A DNA stretch of 64,000 nucleotides, taken from Virgisporangium ochraceum. GTDB lineage: Bacteria; Actinomycetota; Actinomycetes; Mycobacteriales; Micromonosporaceae. The notes under the pieces were generated by a model, which saw nothing but the letters and a program-made list of their open reading frames with translations, made no database searches and was not told the DNA's origin. Below are positions 38,805 through 47,571 of this stretch, one piece after another; position 1 is the first letter of the stretch; each line of letters begins with the position of its first letter. Where the stretch lies: NCBI RefSeq assembly GCF_016863655.1, contig NZ_BOPH01000102.1, positions 62,001-126,000 of the forward strand, read 5' to 3'. The translations under genes were made by a program, and so were the position numbers.

Positions 38805-41336
38805 GTGAGGGTGGAAGCGAGGCAGGAGCCTGCCGCCGGCGCGGAGCCGGTCGTCGCGAACACCGCCGGGCGGCTCGCCATCTTCGTCGCCGTCCTGTGG
38901 TGGTCCGCCGTCGCGCTGGCGGTCGCGGGCGTCGTCCACTGTGCGGTCACCGGGTCGGGCGGGGCAGGACCGGCGACCGCGGTACCGGTGCTGCTCGGGC
39001 TGTCCATCGCGGTGGTACTGGCCGCGTTCGACCCGCTGCTGTTCATCAGGATCAAGACCGAACGCGGCTCCGTGTCCTACGGGTTCGGCGAGATCTCCTT
39101 CGTCGCCGCCTGCTACCTCGTTCCGCCGAACCTGCTCCCGGTCACCACGCTGGTCGGGGTGTTCTGCGCCCAGCTGACCAACCTGTGGCTGGGCCGGCTG
39201 CCGAGCTTCTCGCGGGTGCTGTCCAGCGCGGGCGCCCTGGCGTTGTCGTCCGTGGCCGGCGCGACGGTCGTCGCGGTCTCGGCGGGACCGGTGGTCGGCA
39301 CGCTCACCCCGGCCGGTGCCGCCGCGGTGGGCGCCGGTGCGATGACGTTCTGCCTCGTGTCGGTGCTCCTGGTGTCGGCGCGCAACGCGATGACGCCGCC
39401 GACGCAGCCCTGGGCGGCGACGCTCCGGCCGGCGTTGTGGCGGAAGGTCCCGATGGGACTGGGCAACACCGCCGTCGGCCTCGTCGGGCTGACCGCCGTG
39501 TCGAGCACCCCCTGGTCGCTGCTCGCCGTGCCGCCGATCATCTGGCTCCTGCACCAGACGTATGCGTACCGGCTGCGGTCGGACAACGAGCGGAGCGCCT
39601 GGCGGACGTTCGCTGCGGCGACGCAGAACCTCAACCACGGCGACGAGCGTTCGCCGGTCGTGGCCGGCCTGACCGGGCTGCGCAAGCTGTTCCTGGCGCA
39701 CCGGGCGGAGATCGTCATCGACGGGCTCGACGCGGAGCCACGCACGTTCCGGTTGGACGACGACGGGTCGGTGACCGGGTCGGACCCCGGGCACCCGGCC
39801 GACGGCCCACCGGTCGCGACGCGGCAGCTGCTGGTCGCCGGCGTCCGCGTCGGCGAGGTGCGCCTGTTCGGTCACCGGCCCCTGAAGGCCCGCGAGCTGC
39901 TGATGCTCGGCGCGTTCGGTGACGCGTTCGCCGCGTCCATGCACAACGCGGCCACCCAGGCCGAACTGCGGGCGCTGACCAAAAGCAACACCTACGACAG
40001 CGAGCGCGACGGCGTGACCGGGCTGGCCAACCGGCGCACCCTGCTGCGGGTGGGAAACGCGTCGCTCGGCCGGCTCGACGACGACGAGCCGGTGGCGCTG
40101 CTGTTCTTCGACGTCAACCACTTCAGGGAGATCAACACGACCCTGGGACATGCCGCCGGCGACGACCTCCTGCGGGTGACCGCGTACCGGCTGGCCGCCG
40201 ACAGCGGGCCGGGGGAGCTGCTGGCGCGGCTCGGGGGCGACGAGTTCGCCCTGCTGCTGACCGGGGAGGCCGCCCACCTGCCGACCGTGCTGCACCGCGC
40301 CCGTCGCCTCGCCGACGCCCTGTCCGCGCCGACCGTGGCCGCCGGGGTGCAGGTCTCGATCGAGGCGTCGGTGGGCGTGGCGACCGCCGACCGCGGCGAC
40401 GTCGACATGGCGGAGCTGCTACGCCGCGCCGAGACCGCGATGTACCGCGCGAAGCGCGAGCGGTCGACCGTCTCCTGCTACGACTCCGGTCAGGGCGAGG
40501 CCACCGTCGACCGGCTCGCGATGCTCGCCGAGCTGCGGGAGGCACTCGCCGACGACGACCAGCTGTTCCTGCTGCTGCACCCGACGGTCGTGCTGGAGGA
40601 CTGCAGGACGGTGTCGGTCGAGGCGTTGGTGCGGTGGAGACATCCCCGGCGCGGCGAGCTCACGCCGGTCCACTTCGTCCGGACCGTCGAACAGAGCGAC
40701 CTGCTGGCCCCGTTCACCCGGCACGTCCTCGACCTCGCGCTGGGCGTCTCGGCCCGGCTGCGCCGGCTCGGGGTCGACGTGCCGGTCTCGGTGAACCTGT
40801 CGCCGCGCAGCCTGCTCGACAGCGAGCTTCCCGCCGTGGTCGCGGACCTGCTCGGCCGGCACGGCGTACCCGCGTCGGGGCTGGTGTTCGAGATCATCGA
40901 AACCGTGGCGATCAGCCGGCAACCGGTCGTCGACGAGGTGCTCGCCGGACTGCGCACGCTGGGCGTCCAGCTGGCCGTCGACGACTTCGGCACCGGCTTC
41001 TCGGCGTTGACGTTCCTGACCCAGGTCCTGGTCGACGAGATCAAGATCGACCGTACGTTCGTGACCGGGATGTCGTCGTCGGCCGAGGCCGCGGCGATCG
41101 TCCGCACGACCATAGACCTGGGCCGTGAGCTCGGGCTGCGGGTCGTGGCCGAGGGCGTCGAGACCACCGCCCAGCGCAAGGCCCTGGTGGGCTTCGGCTG
41201 CCAGCTCGCCCAGGGGTTCCTGTTCCACCGCCCGGTACCGGTCGACGTGATGGTGCGGACGCTGGAGGACTCCGTATCGGCGCCGCCGTCGGTGCCGTTG
41301 CGCCTGGTGAACGTCGAGCACGAGCCGCCCGGGTAG
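38805..41336 (+). CDS. Membrane GGDEF-EAL protein (c-di-GMP turnover)
   Basis: This 843-residue protein starts at a GTG. Residues 15-235 form seven or more membrane helices, a MASE-like sensor. A short linker domain follows, then GGDEF (about 410-555) with an intact LGGDEF motif (about 479), and EAL (about 575-820) with EALVRW (about 606), VNLSP, EIIET, DDFGTG, IKIDR, EGVET and QGFLF. All metal and general-base residues of the phosphodiesterase seem present; the usual YQP of the substrate loop is LHP. It may therefore both make and degrade c-di-GMP, as in actinobacterial CdgA/RmdA-type proteins. The signal sensed by the membrane part is unknown. Confidence 0.9.
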   Translation: MRVEARQEPAAGAEPVVANTAGRLAIFVAVLWWSAVALAVAGVVHCAVTGSGGAGPATAVPVLLGLSIAVVLAAFDPLLFIRIKTERGSVSYGFGEISFVAACYLVPPNLLPVTTLVGVFCAQLTNLWLGRLPSFSRVLSSAGALALSSVAGATVVAVSAGPVVGTLTPAGAAAVGAGAMTFCLVSVLLVSARNAMTPPTQPWAATLRPALWRKVPMGLGNTAVGLVGLTAVSSTPWSLLAVPPIIWLLHQTYAYRLRSDNERSAWRTFAAATQNLNHGDERSPVVAGLTGLRKLFLAHRAEIVIDGLDAEPRTFRLDDDGSVTGSDPGHPADGPPVATRQLLVAGVRVGEVRLFGHRPLKARELLMLGAFGDAFAASMHNAATQAELRALTKSNTYDSERDGVTGLANRRTLLRVGNASLGRLDDDEPVALLFFDVNHFREINTTLGHAAGDDLLRVTAYRLAADSGPGELLARLGGDEFALLLTGEAAHLPTVLHRARRLADALSAPTVAAGVQVSIEASVGVATADRGDVDMAELLRRAETAMYRAKRERSTVSCYDSGQGEATVDRLAMLAELREALADDDQLFLLLHPTVVLEDCRTVSVEALVRWRHPRRGELTPVHFVRTVEQSDLLAPFTRHVLDLALGVSARLRRLGVDVPVSVNLSPRSLLDSELPAVVADLLGRHGVPASGLVFEIIETVAISRQPVVDEVLAGLRTLGVQLAVDDFGTGFSALTFLTQVLVDEIKIDRTFVTGMSSSAEAAAIVRTTIDLGRELGLRVVAEGVETTAQRKALVGFGCQLAQGFLFHRPVPVDVMVRTLEDSVSAPPSVPLRLVNVEHEPPG

Positions 41337-41349
41337 CGCGCGGTCGCCG

Positions 41350-42327
41350 TCAGCCCGACGCCGCGCGGACGTCGGCCAGCAGCTTGGTGATCACCGCCTC
41401 GGTGACCCAGGCGTCGCCGGTGCGGTCGGTGGCGCCCAGCCAGTCGCCGACGTCCCACAGGGCGCGGCAGGCGGCCAGCGCGGGCAGTCCCTCCACCTCC
41501 GCCGGGCTCAGCGGACGGACCTCCTGGTAGCCGGCGAGGACGGCGGTCCAGCGGTCGCGGTCGCCGGCCGGCGAGTCGGGGCCGCGGTACTGGGCGACGA
41601 GGTCGTAGGCGCGCAGCCCGAAACCGCAGTGGTCGAAGTCGAACGTGCGGAACCGTCCCTCGTCGTCGACGTGGGTGTTGCCGCGGTGCAGGTCGCCGTG
41701 GACGATCCCGTAGGCGCCGGGGATCGTCCGGAGCCGGCGCAGCCGGTCGGTCAGCTGCCCGCCGAGCCTGGTGAGCTCGGCGAGGTCCGCCAGGGCCCGC
41801 TCCGACCCGGCGTAGGGCGCCAGGCCGGCCAGCGGCCGGTGGATCAGGACGCGCTCGTCGAGGTGGTAGCGGTCGTGGTCGGTGCGGAAGGCGTCCATCT
41901 CCCGATGCATCCGGGCGATGCCGGCGCCGAACCCGCGCCACTGGTCGGCGGTGAGCGTGCCCTCGTACGAGGGCCGGCCGGGCGCGTGGGTGAACAGGGC
42001 GAAGCCGCGTTCGCCTTCGGGCGCGCCCAGCCGGCCGAGCCGGTCGCCGGTGGTCCGCGGGTACGGGCGGACGACGGCCAGGCCGGCCGCGGCCAGGTGC
42101 TCGAGGAGGTCGAGCTCGAAGAGGAGGTCGGACTCCGACCGGATCCAGTACTTGTCGCGGTTGTAGACCCGCAGCACCCGGCGGCCGCCGTCGGCGTCGG
42201 TGACGCGGTAGGTGTCGTTGAAGCCGCGGTTGAGCAGGCTCACCGTGACGGGCGCGACGATGGCGTACTCCCGCTCGAGAAGCCGGGCGAGGTCGTCGGT
42301 GTGCAGCAGCGAGTGGGTTACGCGCAT
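41350..42327 (-). CDS. Phosphotransferase, APH / homoserine-kinase-II-like
   Basis: This 325-residue kinase-fold protein has an N-terminal nucleotide-binding lobe (LLNRGFNDTYRVTDADGGRRVLRVYNRDKYW), the hinge GFALFTHAPGRPSYEG, the catalytic loop VHGDLHRGNTHVDD and the metal motif FRTFDFDHCGFGLRAYDL. It resembles the APH enzymes related to homoserine kinase type II. It starts at the ATG at 42325-42327; TAGGCT (42336-42341 on the other strand) is 8 bases upstream, so the message is leaderless. It converges on the GGDEF-EAL gene. The substrate is unknown. Confidence 0.85.
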   Translation of the reverse strand: MRVTHSLLHTDDLARLLEREYAIVAPVTVSLLNRGFNDTYRVTDADGGRRVLRVYNRDKYWIRSESDLLFELDLLEHLAAAGLAVVRPYPRTTGDRLGRLGAPEGERGFALFTHAPGRPSYEGTLTADQWRGFGAGIARMHREMDAFRTDHDRYHLDERVLIHRPLAGLAPYAGSERALADLAELTRLGGQLTDRLRRLRTIPGAYGIVHGDLHRGNTHVDDEGRFRTFDFDHCGFGLRAYDLVAQYRGPDSPAGDRDRWTAVLAGYQEVRPLSPAEVEGLPALAACRALWDVGDWLGATDRTGDAWVTEAVITKLLADVRAASG

Positions 42328-42425
42328 GTCGGGCGAGCCTACGTCAATCGACGGGTGCAACCGGACCGCACCTCCCAGGCGTATGGTGCACGACCCCGCA
42401 CGGGGAGGAAGGTCGGAGGTGGGCG

Positions 42426-42926
42426 TTGCCGGGAGACATCGAGCGGTTCGAGAGCTTCTACCTGGGAAGCCGTCAGCGGGTCCTCGGCTGCGTGTACATG
42501 GCCACGGGCGACCTCGGCGAGGCGCAGGACGCGGTCCAGGAGGCCTACGTCCGCGCGTGGCAGCGCTGGCGGCGGTTCGACCGGGGCTCCGATCCCGAGG
42601 CGTGGGTGCGCCTGGTGGCCACCCGCATCGCGATCAGCCGGTGGCGCAGCCTGCGCTCCCGGGCCCGCGCGTACCTGCGGCACGGCGTCTCCGCGGCGGT
42701 GCCCCCACCCGACCCCGACCGGGTCGACCTGGTGGCGGCCATGCGACGGCTGTCGCCCGACCAGCGGATGGCCATCGCGCTGCACTACTTCGGGGGGATG
42801 TCGGTCGCGGAGGTGGCCGAGCAGACCGGCGCGCCGACCGGAACCATCAAGGCCCGCCTGGCGCGCGGGCGCGCGGCGCTCGCGCCGTACCTCGCCGGAC
42901 CGACGGAAGGGGAAGCCGGTGTCTGA
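42426..42926 (+). CDS. ECF sigma factor, SigE-type (second copy)
   Basis: This 166-residue protein has sigma region 2 (FESFYLGSRQRVLGCVYMATGDLGEAQDAVQEAYVRAWQRW) and region 4 (RLSPDQRMAIALHYFGGMSVAEVAEQTGAPTGTIKARLARGRAAL). It starts at a TTG behind a GGAGG-type site, with TATGGT (42382-42387) as probable -10. Its stop overlaps the start of the membrane-protein gene downstream, which suggests a sigma/regulator pair like that at 16.7-17.9 kb. The target promoters are unknown. Confidence 0.88.
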   Translation: MPGDIERFESFYLGSRQRVLGCVYMATGDLGEAQDAVQEAYVRAWQRWRRFDRGSDPEAWVRLVATRIAISRWRSLRSRARAYLRHGVSAAVPPPDPDRVDLVAAMRRLSPDQRMAIALHYFGGMSVAEVAEQTGAPTGTIKARLARGRAALAPYLAGPTEGEAGV

Positions 42927-43764
42927 CGAACTGCGGGACCGGGTCATGCGTGGACTGTCCACAGTGGAGTGGCAGGACGCGCGGACGATCCGTCGGCGCG
43001 CCGGCCGCCGGCGGGCCCGTCAGGTGGTCGCGGGCTGCGTCGCGGTGGTCGCCGCGATCGCGGTGGTGTGGACGGCGGCTCCGTTCGTCCGCCACGAGGG
43101 AGCATCGCCACGGCCGGCCGACCCGACGGCCGACGGGACGCTCCCGGCGCTGAACGACACCCGGCTGGGGTACGGGATGATGCGCGCGGAGGACTTCGGG
43201 CCCGGGTTCGAGGTCAACGCCTGGGGAAGCCACGACACCACCGAGGGCGGCCAGGACGCCGACGAACGGGTGCTGGAGTGGCCGTCGACCTGGCTCACCG
43301 GGTGCCCCGCCTACGCGGCGGCACCGCCGGCCGGCTTCCGCGGCCACCGCGGCGGCCTCAACGTCCGGGCCGACCCGATGGCGGGCAACGCGGCCGCTCC
43401 GGTGCAGGAGTTCGTGATGCGGTTCGCCGACGAAGCGGCCGCGGGTGCCGTTCTCGACGAGGCCCGGCAGATCGCCACGCGCTGCGCGTCGTTCGACGTC
43501 GCGGGGCGGTACCGGTACACGGTGACGGTCGCCGCCGAGGACTTCGTCGGCGACGACGCGGTGCGCCTCGACCTGACCGGCGTCGGGACCGAGCACGCGA
43601 CCGGCGGCCAGGTGGGTGTGCCGGGGCTGGAGGTCTACGTGCTGATCCGGGTCGGATCAGCGGTCATCATGCTGCTGTCGACGGGATCGGTCGACGCCGC
43701 CTGGCTGCAGGGGCTGGCGCCGACCGCCGTGGGCCGGCTGTGCGGCGAGTCGGTGGTCTGCTGA
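42919..43764 (+). CDS. Single-pass membrane protein coupled to an ECF sigma factor
   Basis: This 281-residue protein starts at a GTG inside the end of the sigma gene, behind GGAAGGGG. It has a short cytoplasmic head (LRDRVMRGLSTVEWQDARTIRRRAGRRRAR), one helix (VVAGCVAVVAAIAVVWTAAPFV) and an extracytoplasmic domain of about 220 residues with three or four cysteines (TGCPAY, ATRCASF, GRLCGESVVC). No zinc anti-sigma motif is present. By order it should regulate or sense for the sigma factor. The last residues overlap a degraded reverse-strand gene, so the end may be altered. Confidence 0.72.
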   Translation: MSDELRDRVMRGLSTVEWQDARTIRRRAGRRRARQVVAGCVAVVAAIAVVWTAAPFVRHEGASPRPADPTADGTLPALNDTRLGYGMMRAEDFGPGFEVNAWGSHDTTEGGQDADERVLEWPSTWLTGCPAYAAAPPAGFRGHRGGLNVRADPMAGNAAAPVQEFVMRFADEAAAGAVLDEARQIATRCASFDVAGRYRYTVTVAAEDFVGDDAVRLDLTGVGTEHATGGQVGVPGLEVYVLIRVGSAVIMLLSTGSVDAAWLQGLAPTAVGRLCGESVVC

Positions 43765-43941
43765 GACGGTGACGGCCGCGACCACCCCGACGCCCCGGAC
43801 GCGGACCGGGACGTCGATGCCGACCGGGTGACCGGCCTGCTGTGCGGTCGCGGTGATGCGCGAGCCCAGACGCCAGGCGTCGGTGTGGTCGAAGGACGGG
43901 AAGACGAGGTCCCGCTCCTGCTGTTCGAGCGTGGTGATCAT
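43762..43941 (-). pseudogene. UPF0303-family gene reduced to its two ends
   Basis: The reading frame from the ATG at 43939-43941 begins like UPF0303 (heme-degrading-domain-like) proteins: LEQQERDLVFPSFDHTDAWRLGSRI, then AGHPVGID. It continues directly with VPVRVRGVGVVAAVTVS, which matches the C-terminal motif of the family. The 80 or so residues in between are absent, near 43809-43816. Downstream the frame runs into the antisense of the membrane-protein gene. The start overlaps the stop of the TetR gene (ATGA-type). I call it a remnant, either a true deletion or an assembly collapse. Confidence 0.6.
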
Positions 43942-44525
43942 GATGCCCTTCCGTGGTCGGCGAGGAGGCGCTCGACCCCGAGCAGGAAGGTCTCGCGGAC
44001 CAGCGCCGGGTCGAACAGGCACCCGGCGGCCATGGCGCCGTCGCGCATCATCACGAAGTGCAGCGCGGCCGGCCCGGCACCGGTCGGGCGCACCCGGGCG
44101 AGGAGGTCGGTGACCGTCCCCAGGAACCACTCCCGGTGGGCGAGCACCGCCCGGTGCACCGGGGACTCCGGGTCGGGGAACTCGGCGGCGGCGTTGAGGA
44201 ACGCGCAGCCCCGGAAGCCGGGGGAGCCGATGCCCTCGGCGATCGACGCGCTCAGCGCCCGAACGGCGTCGGGCGGCGGTAGGCCGGCGCCGGTCGCCCG
44301 GTCGGCCTGGGCCCGCATCATGCGGTCGACCTGGCCGAGGTAGGCCAGGACCAGGTCCTCCTTGCCGGGGAAGTGCCGGTAGAGCGTGGCCCGGGTGACC
44401 CGCGCCTCGGCCACGATGCGGTCGATGCCGACGGCGTGGATGCCCTCGGCGTAGAAGACCCGGCTGGCCGTGTCGAGCAGCCGGGACCGCGCCTCGGACG
44501 GCCGGGTGTCGGGTTCGCTGGGCAC
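43938..44525 (-). CDS. TetR-family regulator
   Basis: This 195-residue protein has a classical TetR HTH: SRLLDTASRVFYAEGIHAVGIDRIVAEARVTRATLYRHFPGKEDLVLAYL. The C-terminal ligand domain ends with HFVMMRDGAMAAGCLFD. It starts at a GTG; TACTCT (44533-44538 on the other strand) lies 7 bases upstream, so it is leaderless. Two AGAACG-type operators flank the divergent promoters shared with the DUF308-like membrane gene. It probably represses both directions. Confidence 0.88.
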   Translation of the reverse strand: MPSEPDTRPSEARSRLLDTASRVFYAEGIHAVGIDRIVAEARVTRATLYRHFPGKEDLVLAYLGQVDRMMRAQADRATGAGLPPPDAVRALSASIAEGIGSPGFRGCAFLNAAAEFPDPESPVHRAVLAHREWFLGTVTDLLARVRPTGAGPAALHFVMMRDGAMAAGCLFDPALVRETFLLGVERLLADHGRAS

Positions 44526-44544
44526 GCGACCCAGAGTAGCGGAT

Positions 44545-44611
44545 AGAACGTTCGGTCTTGACAGCCCGCGGTACCGACCGCCATCGTGTGGCGAGACAGA
44601 ACGTTCGTTCT
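44545..44611. promoter_or_regulatory. Pair of TetR operators in a divergent promoter
   Basis: AGAACGTTCGTTCT (44598-44611) is a perfect inverted repeat, and AGAACGTTCGGTCT (44545-44558) is the same with one mismatch. TTGACA at 44558-44563 is a good rightward -35. One operator lies between -35 and -10 of the TetR gene; the other lies just after the rightward promoter. Confidence 0.7.
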
Positions 44612-44625
44612 ACCTGGGAGATCCC

Positions 44626-45174
44626 ATGAGCACCCTCGTCGCTCCGCCCGATGTCGCGTCGACCCTGCGGCGGCTGTACCTGGTCCGGTTCGCGTTCGCT
44701 CTCGGCTGGGCCCTCGTGATGTTCACGACCGCCTCCGACCTGGGCCCGCTCGCGGTGATCCTGCTCGTGCTCTACCCGCTGTTCGACGTGGCCGCCGCCG
44801 TCGTCGACGCCCGGGCGTCCCGCACCGCGCTGCTGTACGTGAACGTCGCGGTCAGCCTGGTCACGGCCGTCGGGGTGGCGGTCGCCTGCGCGTCGGGCAT
44901 CCCGGCCGTGCTGCGGGTGTGGGGCACGTGGGCGGTCGTGGCCGGCCTGGTCCAGCTGGTGGTCGGGGTCACGCGTCGTGGCCTGGGCGGGCAGTGGCCG
45001 ATGATCATCAGTGGCGGCATCTCCGTGCTCGCGGGCGTGTCCTTCGTGGTCGGTGCCTCGGCCGACGACCCGACCCTGGCGAATGTGGCCGGCTACGCCA
45101 TCCCCGGCGGCATCTTCTTCCTCGTCTCGGCCCTGCGGCTGCGCCGGGCCGCCACCGGCTCAACCCCGGCGTAG
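44626..45174 (+). CDS. DUF308/HdeD-like membrane protein
   Basis: This 182-residue protein has six membrane helices (LVRFAFALGWALVMF, LGPLAVILLVLYPLFDVAAAVV, TALLYVNVAVSLVTAVGVAVACA, WGTWAVVAGLVQLVVGV, WPMIISGGISVLAGVSFVVG, YAIPGGIFFLVSALRL) and belongs by pattern to the DUF308/HdeD group of acid- or membrane-stress proteins. The ATG at 44626 follows GGGAG. It is divergent from a TetR gene with shared operators, so its expression is probably inducible. Its role is unknown. Confidence 0.78.
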   Translation: MSTLVAPPDVASTLRRLYLVRFAFALGWALVMFTTASDLGPLAVILLVLYPLFDVAAAVVDARASRTALLYVNVAVSLVTAVGVAVACASGIPAVLRVWGTWAVVAGLVQLVVGVTRRGLGGQWPMIISGGISVLAGVSFVVGASADDPTLANVAGYAIPGGIFFLVSALRLRRAATGSTPA

Positions 45175-45224
45175 ACCCGCGTCGTGGGGTCACGACGATC
45201 GCCTGCGCCGTACGCGACCGGGTG

Positions 45225-46373
45225 CTACGTCACGGCCACGTCGACGGGCCGGCGGTCGGGGTGCAGGAACCGCAGCAGCTCCGCTCCCTCGGCCGCGAGG
45301 TCGGCCACCTCGCGGGCGGTGAACCGGCGGAAGCCACGCACGGCGAGCCGGGCGCCGTCCCGGTCGACGGTGACCCGCCACGTCGCCGCGACAGTGCCGT
45401 CCACGAGCACCGAGGCGGGCTGCAGGTTCGAGTCGGCGGCGTACCCGTGCGCGGCGAAGTCGACGGTGCCCGGGTCGCCGAGCACGCGCCGCCGGTCGGC
45501 GTGCGACAGCAGGAGGTTGTCGTAGTCGTACAGGAAGCGCGTCGGTGCGGGCGTGTCGGCGTCCGGCCGCGGTGCGTCGGGCAGGTCGACGAGTTCGGCG
45601 CCGTCCGCGTCGGTGAACACGCGCAGCCGCGGGCGGAGGCCGTCGACGACCTCGCGCAGCCGGGTGAGCCCGCTCCACGCCTGCACGTCGCGCACCGTGG
45701 CCGGGCCGAACGCGGCGAGGTACCGCAGGACGAGGTCCTCCGCGGTGGCCGCCGCCGCAGGGCCGAGCCGCGTGCCGGGCCGGGCGTCGAGCGGTGTGTC
45801 GGGCCGGGCACTGAGCCAGGTGTCGAGCGGGGCCTGCAGTGCCCGACCGCCGCGGCCCCACACCCCGCGGGGCGGCACCTGCACCATCGGCAGCCACGCC
45901 CGGGCGCCCTGGGCCAGCGCGGCCGGGTCGTGGCCGGGGAACCGTTCGGCCAGCCGACGGCCGAGGTCGGCGGCCGCGAGCGGCTCCTCCTCGACGAGCG
46001 CGCGGGCCGCGGCGACCAGCGCGTCGCGGTCGACGCCGCGCAGGCGCCGGCCGAACGCGCCCATCGTGACGCGCTCGACGACCGGCTGGACGAGGGGGCG
46101 GACGGCGAGGGCGTCCCCGGCCGTGAGCAGGTGCACCGTCGACCGCATCGCCGGCAGCCGCACCAGGTCGCGCCCGACCAGCAGCTCGCCGGCCGCCACC
46201 GGGTCGAACGCGCGCAGGCGGGTCCACAGGCCCACGTACCAGGTCTGGGGGGTCTGCGCCTGCAGGCCGACGAGGTGGTGGACGGCCGTCGGCACCGGCA
46301 GCTCCGCCCTCTCGAGCAGGAGCTGCCGGGCCAGCGTCGCACGGTTCACCGCGCGTCGGCTCAGGACGGTCAC
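45225..46373 (-). CDS. Winged-helix DNA-binding domain protein (HTH_42, DNA glycosylase AlkX/YcaQ-like)
   Basis: This 382-residue protein matches the actinobacterial winged-helix family of the HTH_42 group: N-terminal LSRRAVNRATLARQLLLERAELPVPTAVHHLVGLQAQTPQTWYVGLW, RLPAMRSTVHLLTAGDAL, and C-terminal FLYDYDNLLLSHADRRRVLGD with VLVDGTVAATWRV. Relatives (AZL/AlkX) are DNA glycosylases that unhook crosslinks, though many members are untested. The QAQ motif (LVGLQAQTP) is like the catalytic QxQ of that group. The GTG start overlaps the stop of the epoxide-hydrolase gene, so the two are coupled. Confidence 0.8.
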   Translation of the reverse strand: MTVLSRRAVNRATLARQLLLERAELPVPTAVHHLVGLQAQTPQTWYVGLWTRLRAFDPVAAGELLVGRDLVRLPAMRSTVHLLTAGDALAVRPLVQPVVERVTMGAFGRRLRGVDRDALVAAARALVEEEPLAAADLGRRLAERFPGHDPAALAQGARAWLPMVQVPPRGVWGRGGRALQAPLDTWLSARPDTPLDARPGTRLGPAAAATAEDLVLRYLAAFGPATVRDVQAWSGLTRLREVVDGLRPRLRVFTDADGAELVDLPDAPRPDADTPAPTRFLYDYDNLLLSHADRRRVLGDPGTVDFAAHGYAADSNLQPASVLVDGTVAATWRVTVDRDGARLAVRGFRRFTAREVADLAAEGAELLRFLHPDRRPVDVAVT

Positions 46374-47509
46374 CGGTACCCGCGCAGGGCCGCGCGCAGG
46401 TCGGCGACCACGAGGTCGGGCTCCTCCATCGCCGTGAAGTGCCCACCGCGTTCGAGAACGGTCCACCGCACGATGTTGTTGGTCTGTTCGGCGACGCGCC
46501 GCACGGGCGAGCCGATGTCGTGCGGCGCGACGGCGACGGCGGTCGGCACGGTCGACGGCGGGTCGGGCTCGCCCCAGCTGTCGGCGCCGTCGCGGTAGTA
46601 GCGCGCCGAGGACCCGGCGGTGGCGTTGAGCCAGTAGAGCATCACGTTGGTCAGCATCGCGTCGCGGTCGACGGCGTCCTCCGGTGCGTCGGTGGAGTCG
46701 GTCCAGTCCTTGAACCGTTCCACGATCCAGGCCAGCTGGCCGACGGGGGAGTCGGTGAGCGCGTACGCGAGGGTCTGCGGCCGGCTCGCCTGGAGCATCC
46801 CGTAGGCGCCGAGCTCGTACTCGTACCGGTAGCCCTGTTCGACGGCGCGCCGCTCCGCGGGGTCGGACATGTCGGCGGTCTCCGCCGTGACGCCCGCCGA
46901 GAAGATCTGGGTCACGTGGATCGCGGCCACGCGCTCCGGTGCGACGAGCCCGAGCTCCCGCGCCACGGCCGCGCCGAAGTCGCTGCCGTGGGCGGCGAAG
47001 CGGTCGTAGCCGAGCCGGCGCATCAGCTCGGCCCAGGCCGGCGCCACCCGCTTGGCCGACCAGCCGCCCGGCGTCGGTCCGGACAGGCCGAACCCGGGCA
47101 GCGTCGGCACGACCACGTGGAAGGCGTCGGCCGGGTCGCCGCCGTGCGCGGCCGGGTCGGTGAGCGGACCGATGACGTCGAGGAACTCGACGATCGACCC
47201 CGGCCAGCCGTGGGTCAGCAGCAGCGGCAGCGCCCCGGGCACGGCCGAACGGACGTGGACGAAGTGCACGTCGTGACCGTCGATCTCCGTGCGGAACTGC
47301 GGGAAGCCGTTCAGCCGCGCCTCCTCGGCCCGCCAGTCGTACCTGCCGCGCCAGTACGCCGCCAGCTCGCGGGTGTAGTCCAGCGGGATGCCGTGGCTCC
47401 ACCCGACGCCCGGTGCCTCGTCGGGCCAGCGGGTGTTGTCGAGCCGGTGGTGCAGGTCGTCGAGCTGCGCCTGCGGAACGTCGATGCGGAACGGGCGAAT
47501 GTTGGTCAT
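46370..47509 (-). CDS. Epoxide hydrolase family alpha/beta hydrolase
   Basis: This 379-residue protein starts with the epoxide-hydrolase N-terminal segment (IRPFRIDVPQAQLDDLHHRLDNTRWPDE). Then come the oxyanion motif HGWPGSIVEF, the nucleophile in HGSDFGAAVA and the catalytic histidine in GGHFTAMEEPDL. The cap region includes YGMLQASRPQTLAYALTDSPVGQLAWI, typical of this group. It should hydrolyse epoxides or act as a related hydrolase. It is divergent from a YafY-type regulator (62 bases between starts), which probably controls it. Confidence 0.88.
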   Translation of the reverse strand: MTNIRPFRIDVPQAQLDDLHHRLDNTRWPDEAPGVGWSHGIPLDYTRELAAYWRGRYDWRAEEARLNGFPQFRTEIDGHDVHFVHVRSAVPGALPLLLTHGWPGSIVEFLDVIGPLTDPAAHGGDPADAFHVVVPTLPGFGLSGPTPGGWSAKRVAPAWAELMRRLGYDRFAAHGSDFGAAVARELGLVAPERVAAIHVTQIFSAGVTAETADMSDPAERRAVEQGYRYEYELGAYGMLQASRPQTLAYALTDSPVGQLAWIVERFKDWTDSTDAPEDAVDRDAMLTNVMLYWLNATAGSSARYYRDGADSWGEPDPPSTVPTAVAVAPHDIGSPVRRVAEQTNNIVRWTVLERGGHFTAMEEPDLVVADLRAALRGYR

Positions 47510-47571
47510 GTGGAGAACGGTAGGCAGGATGGAGGACGGATCCTGTCCGCCATTTTCGTCACCCTGGATGA

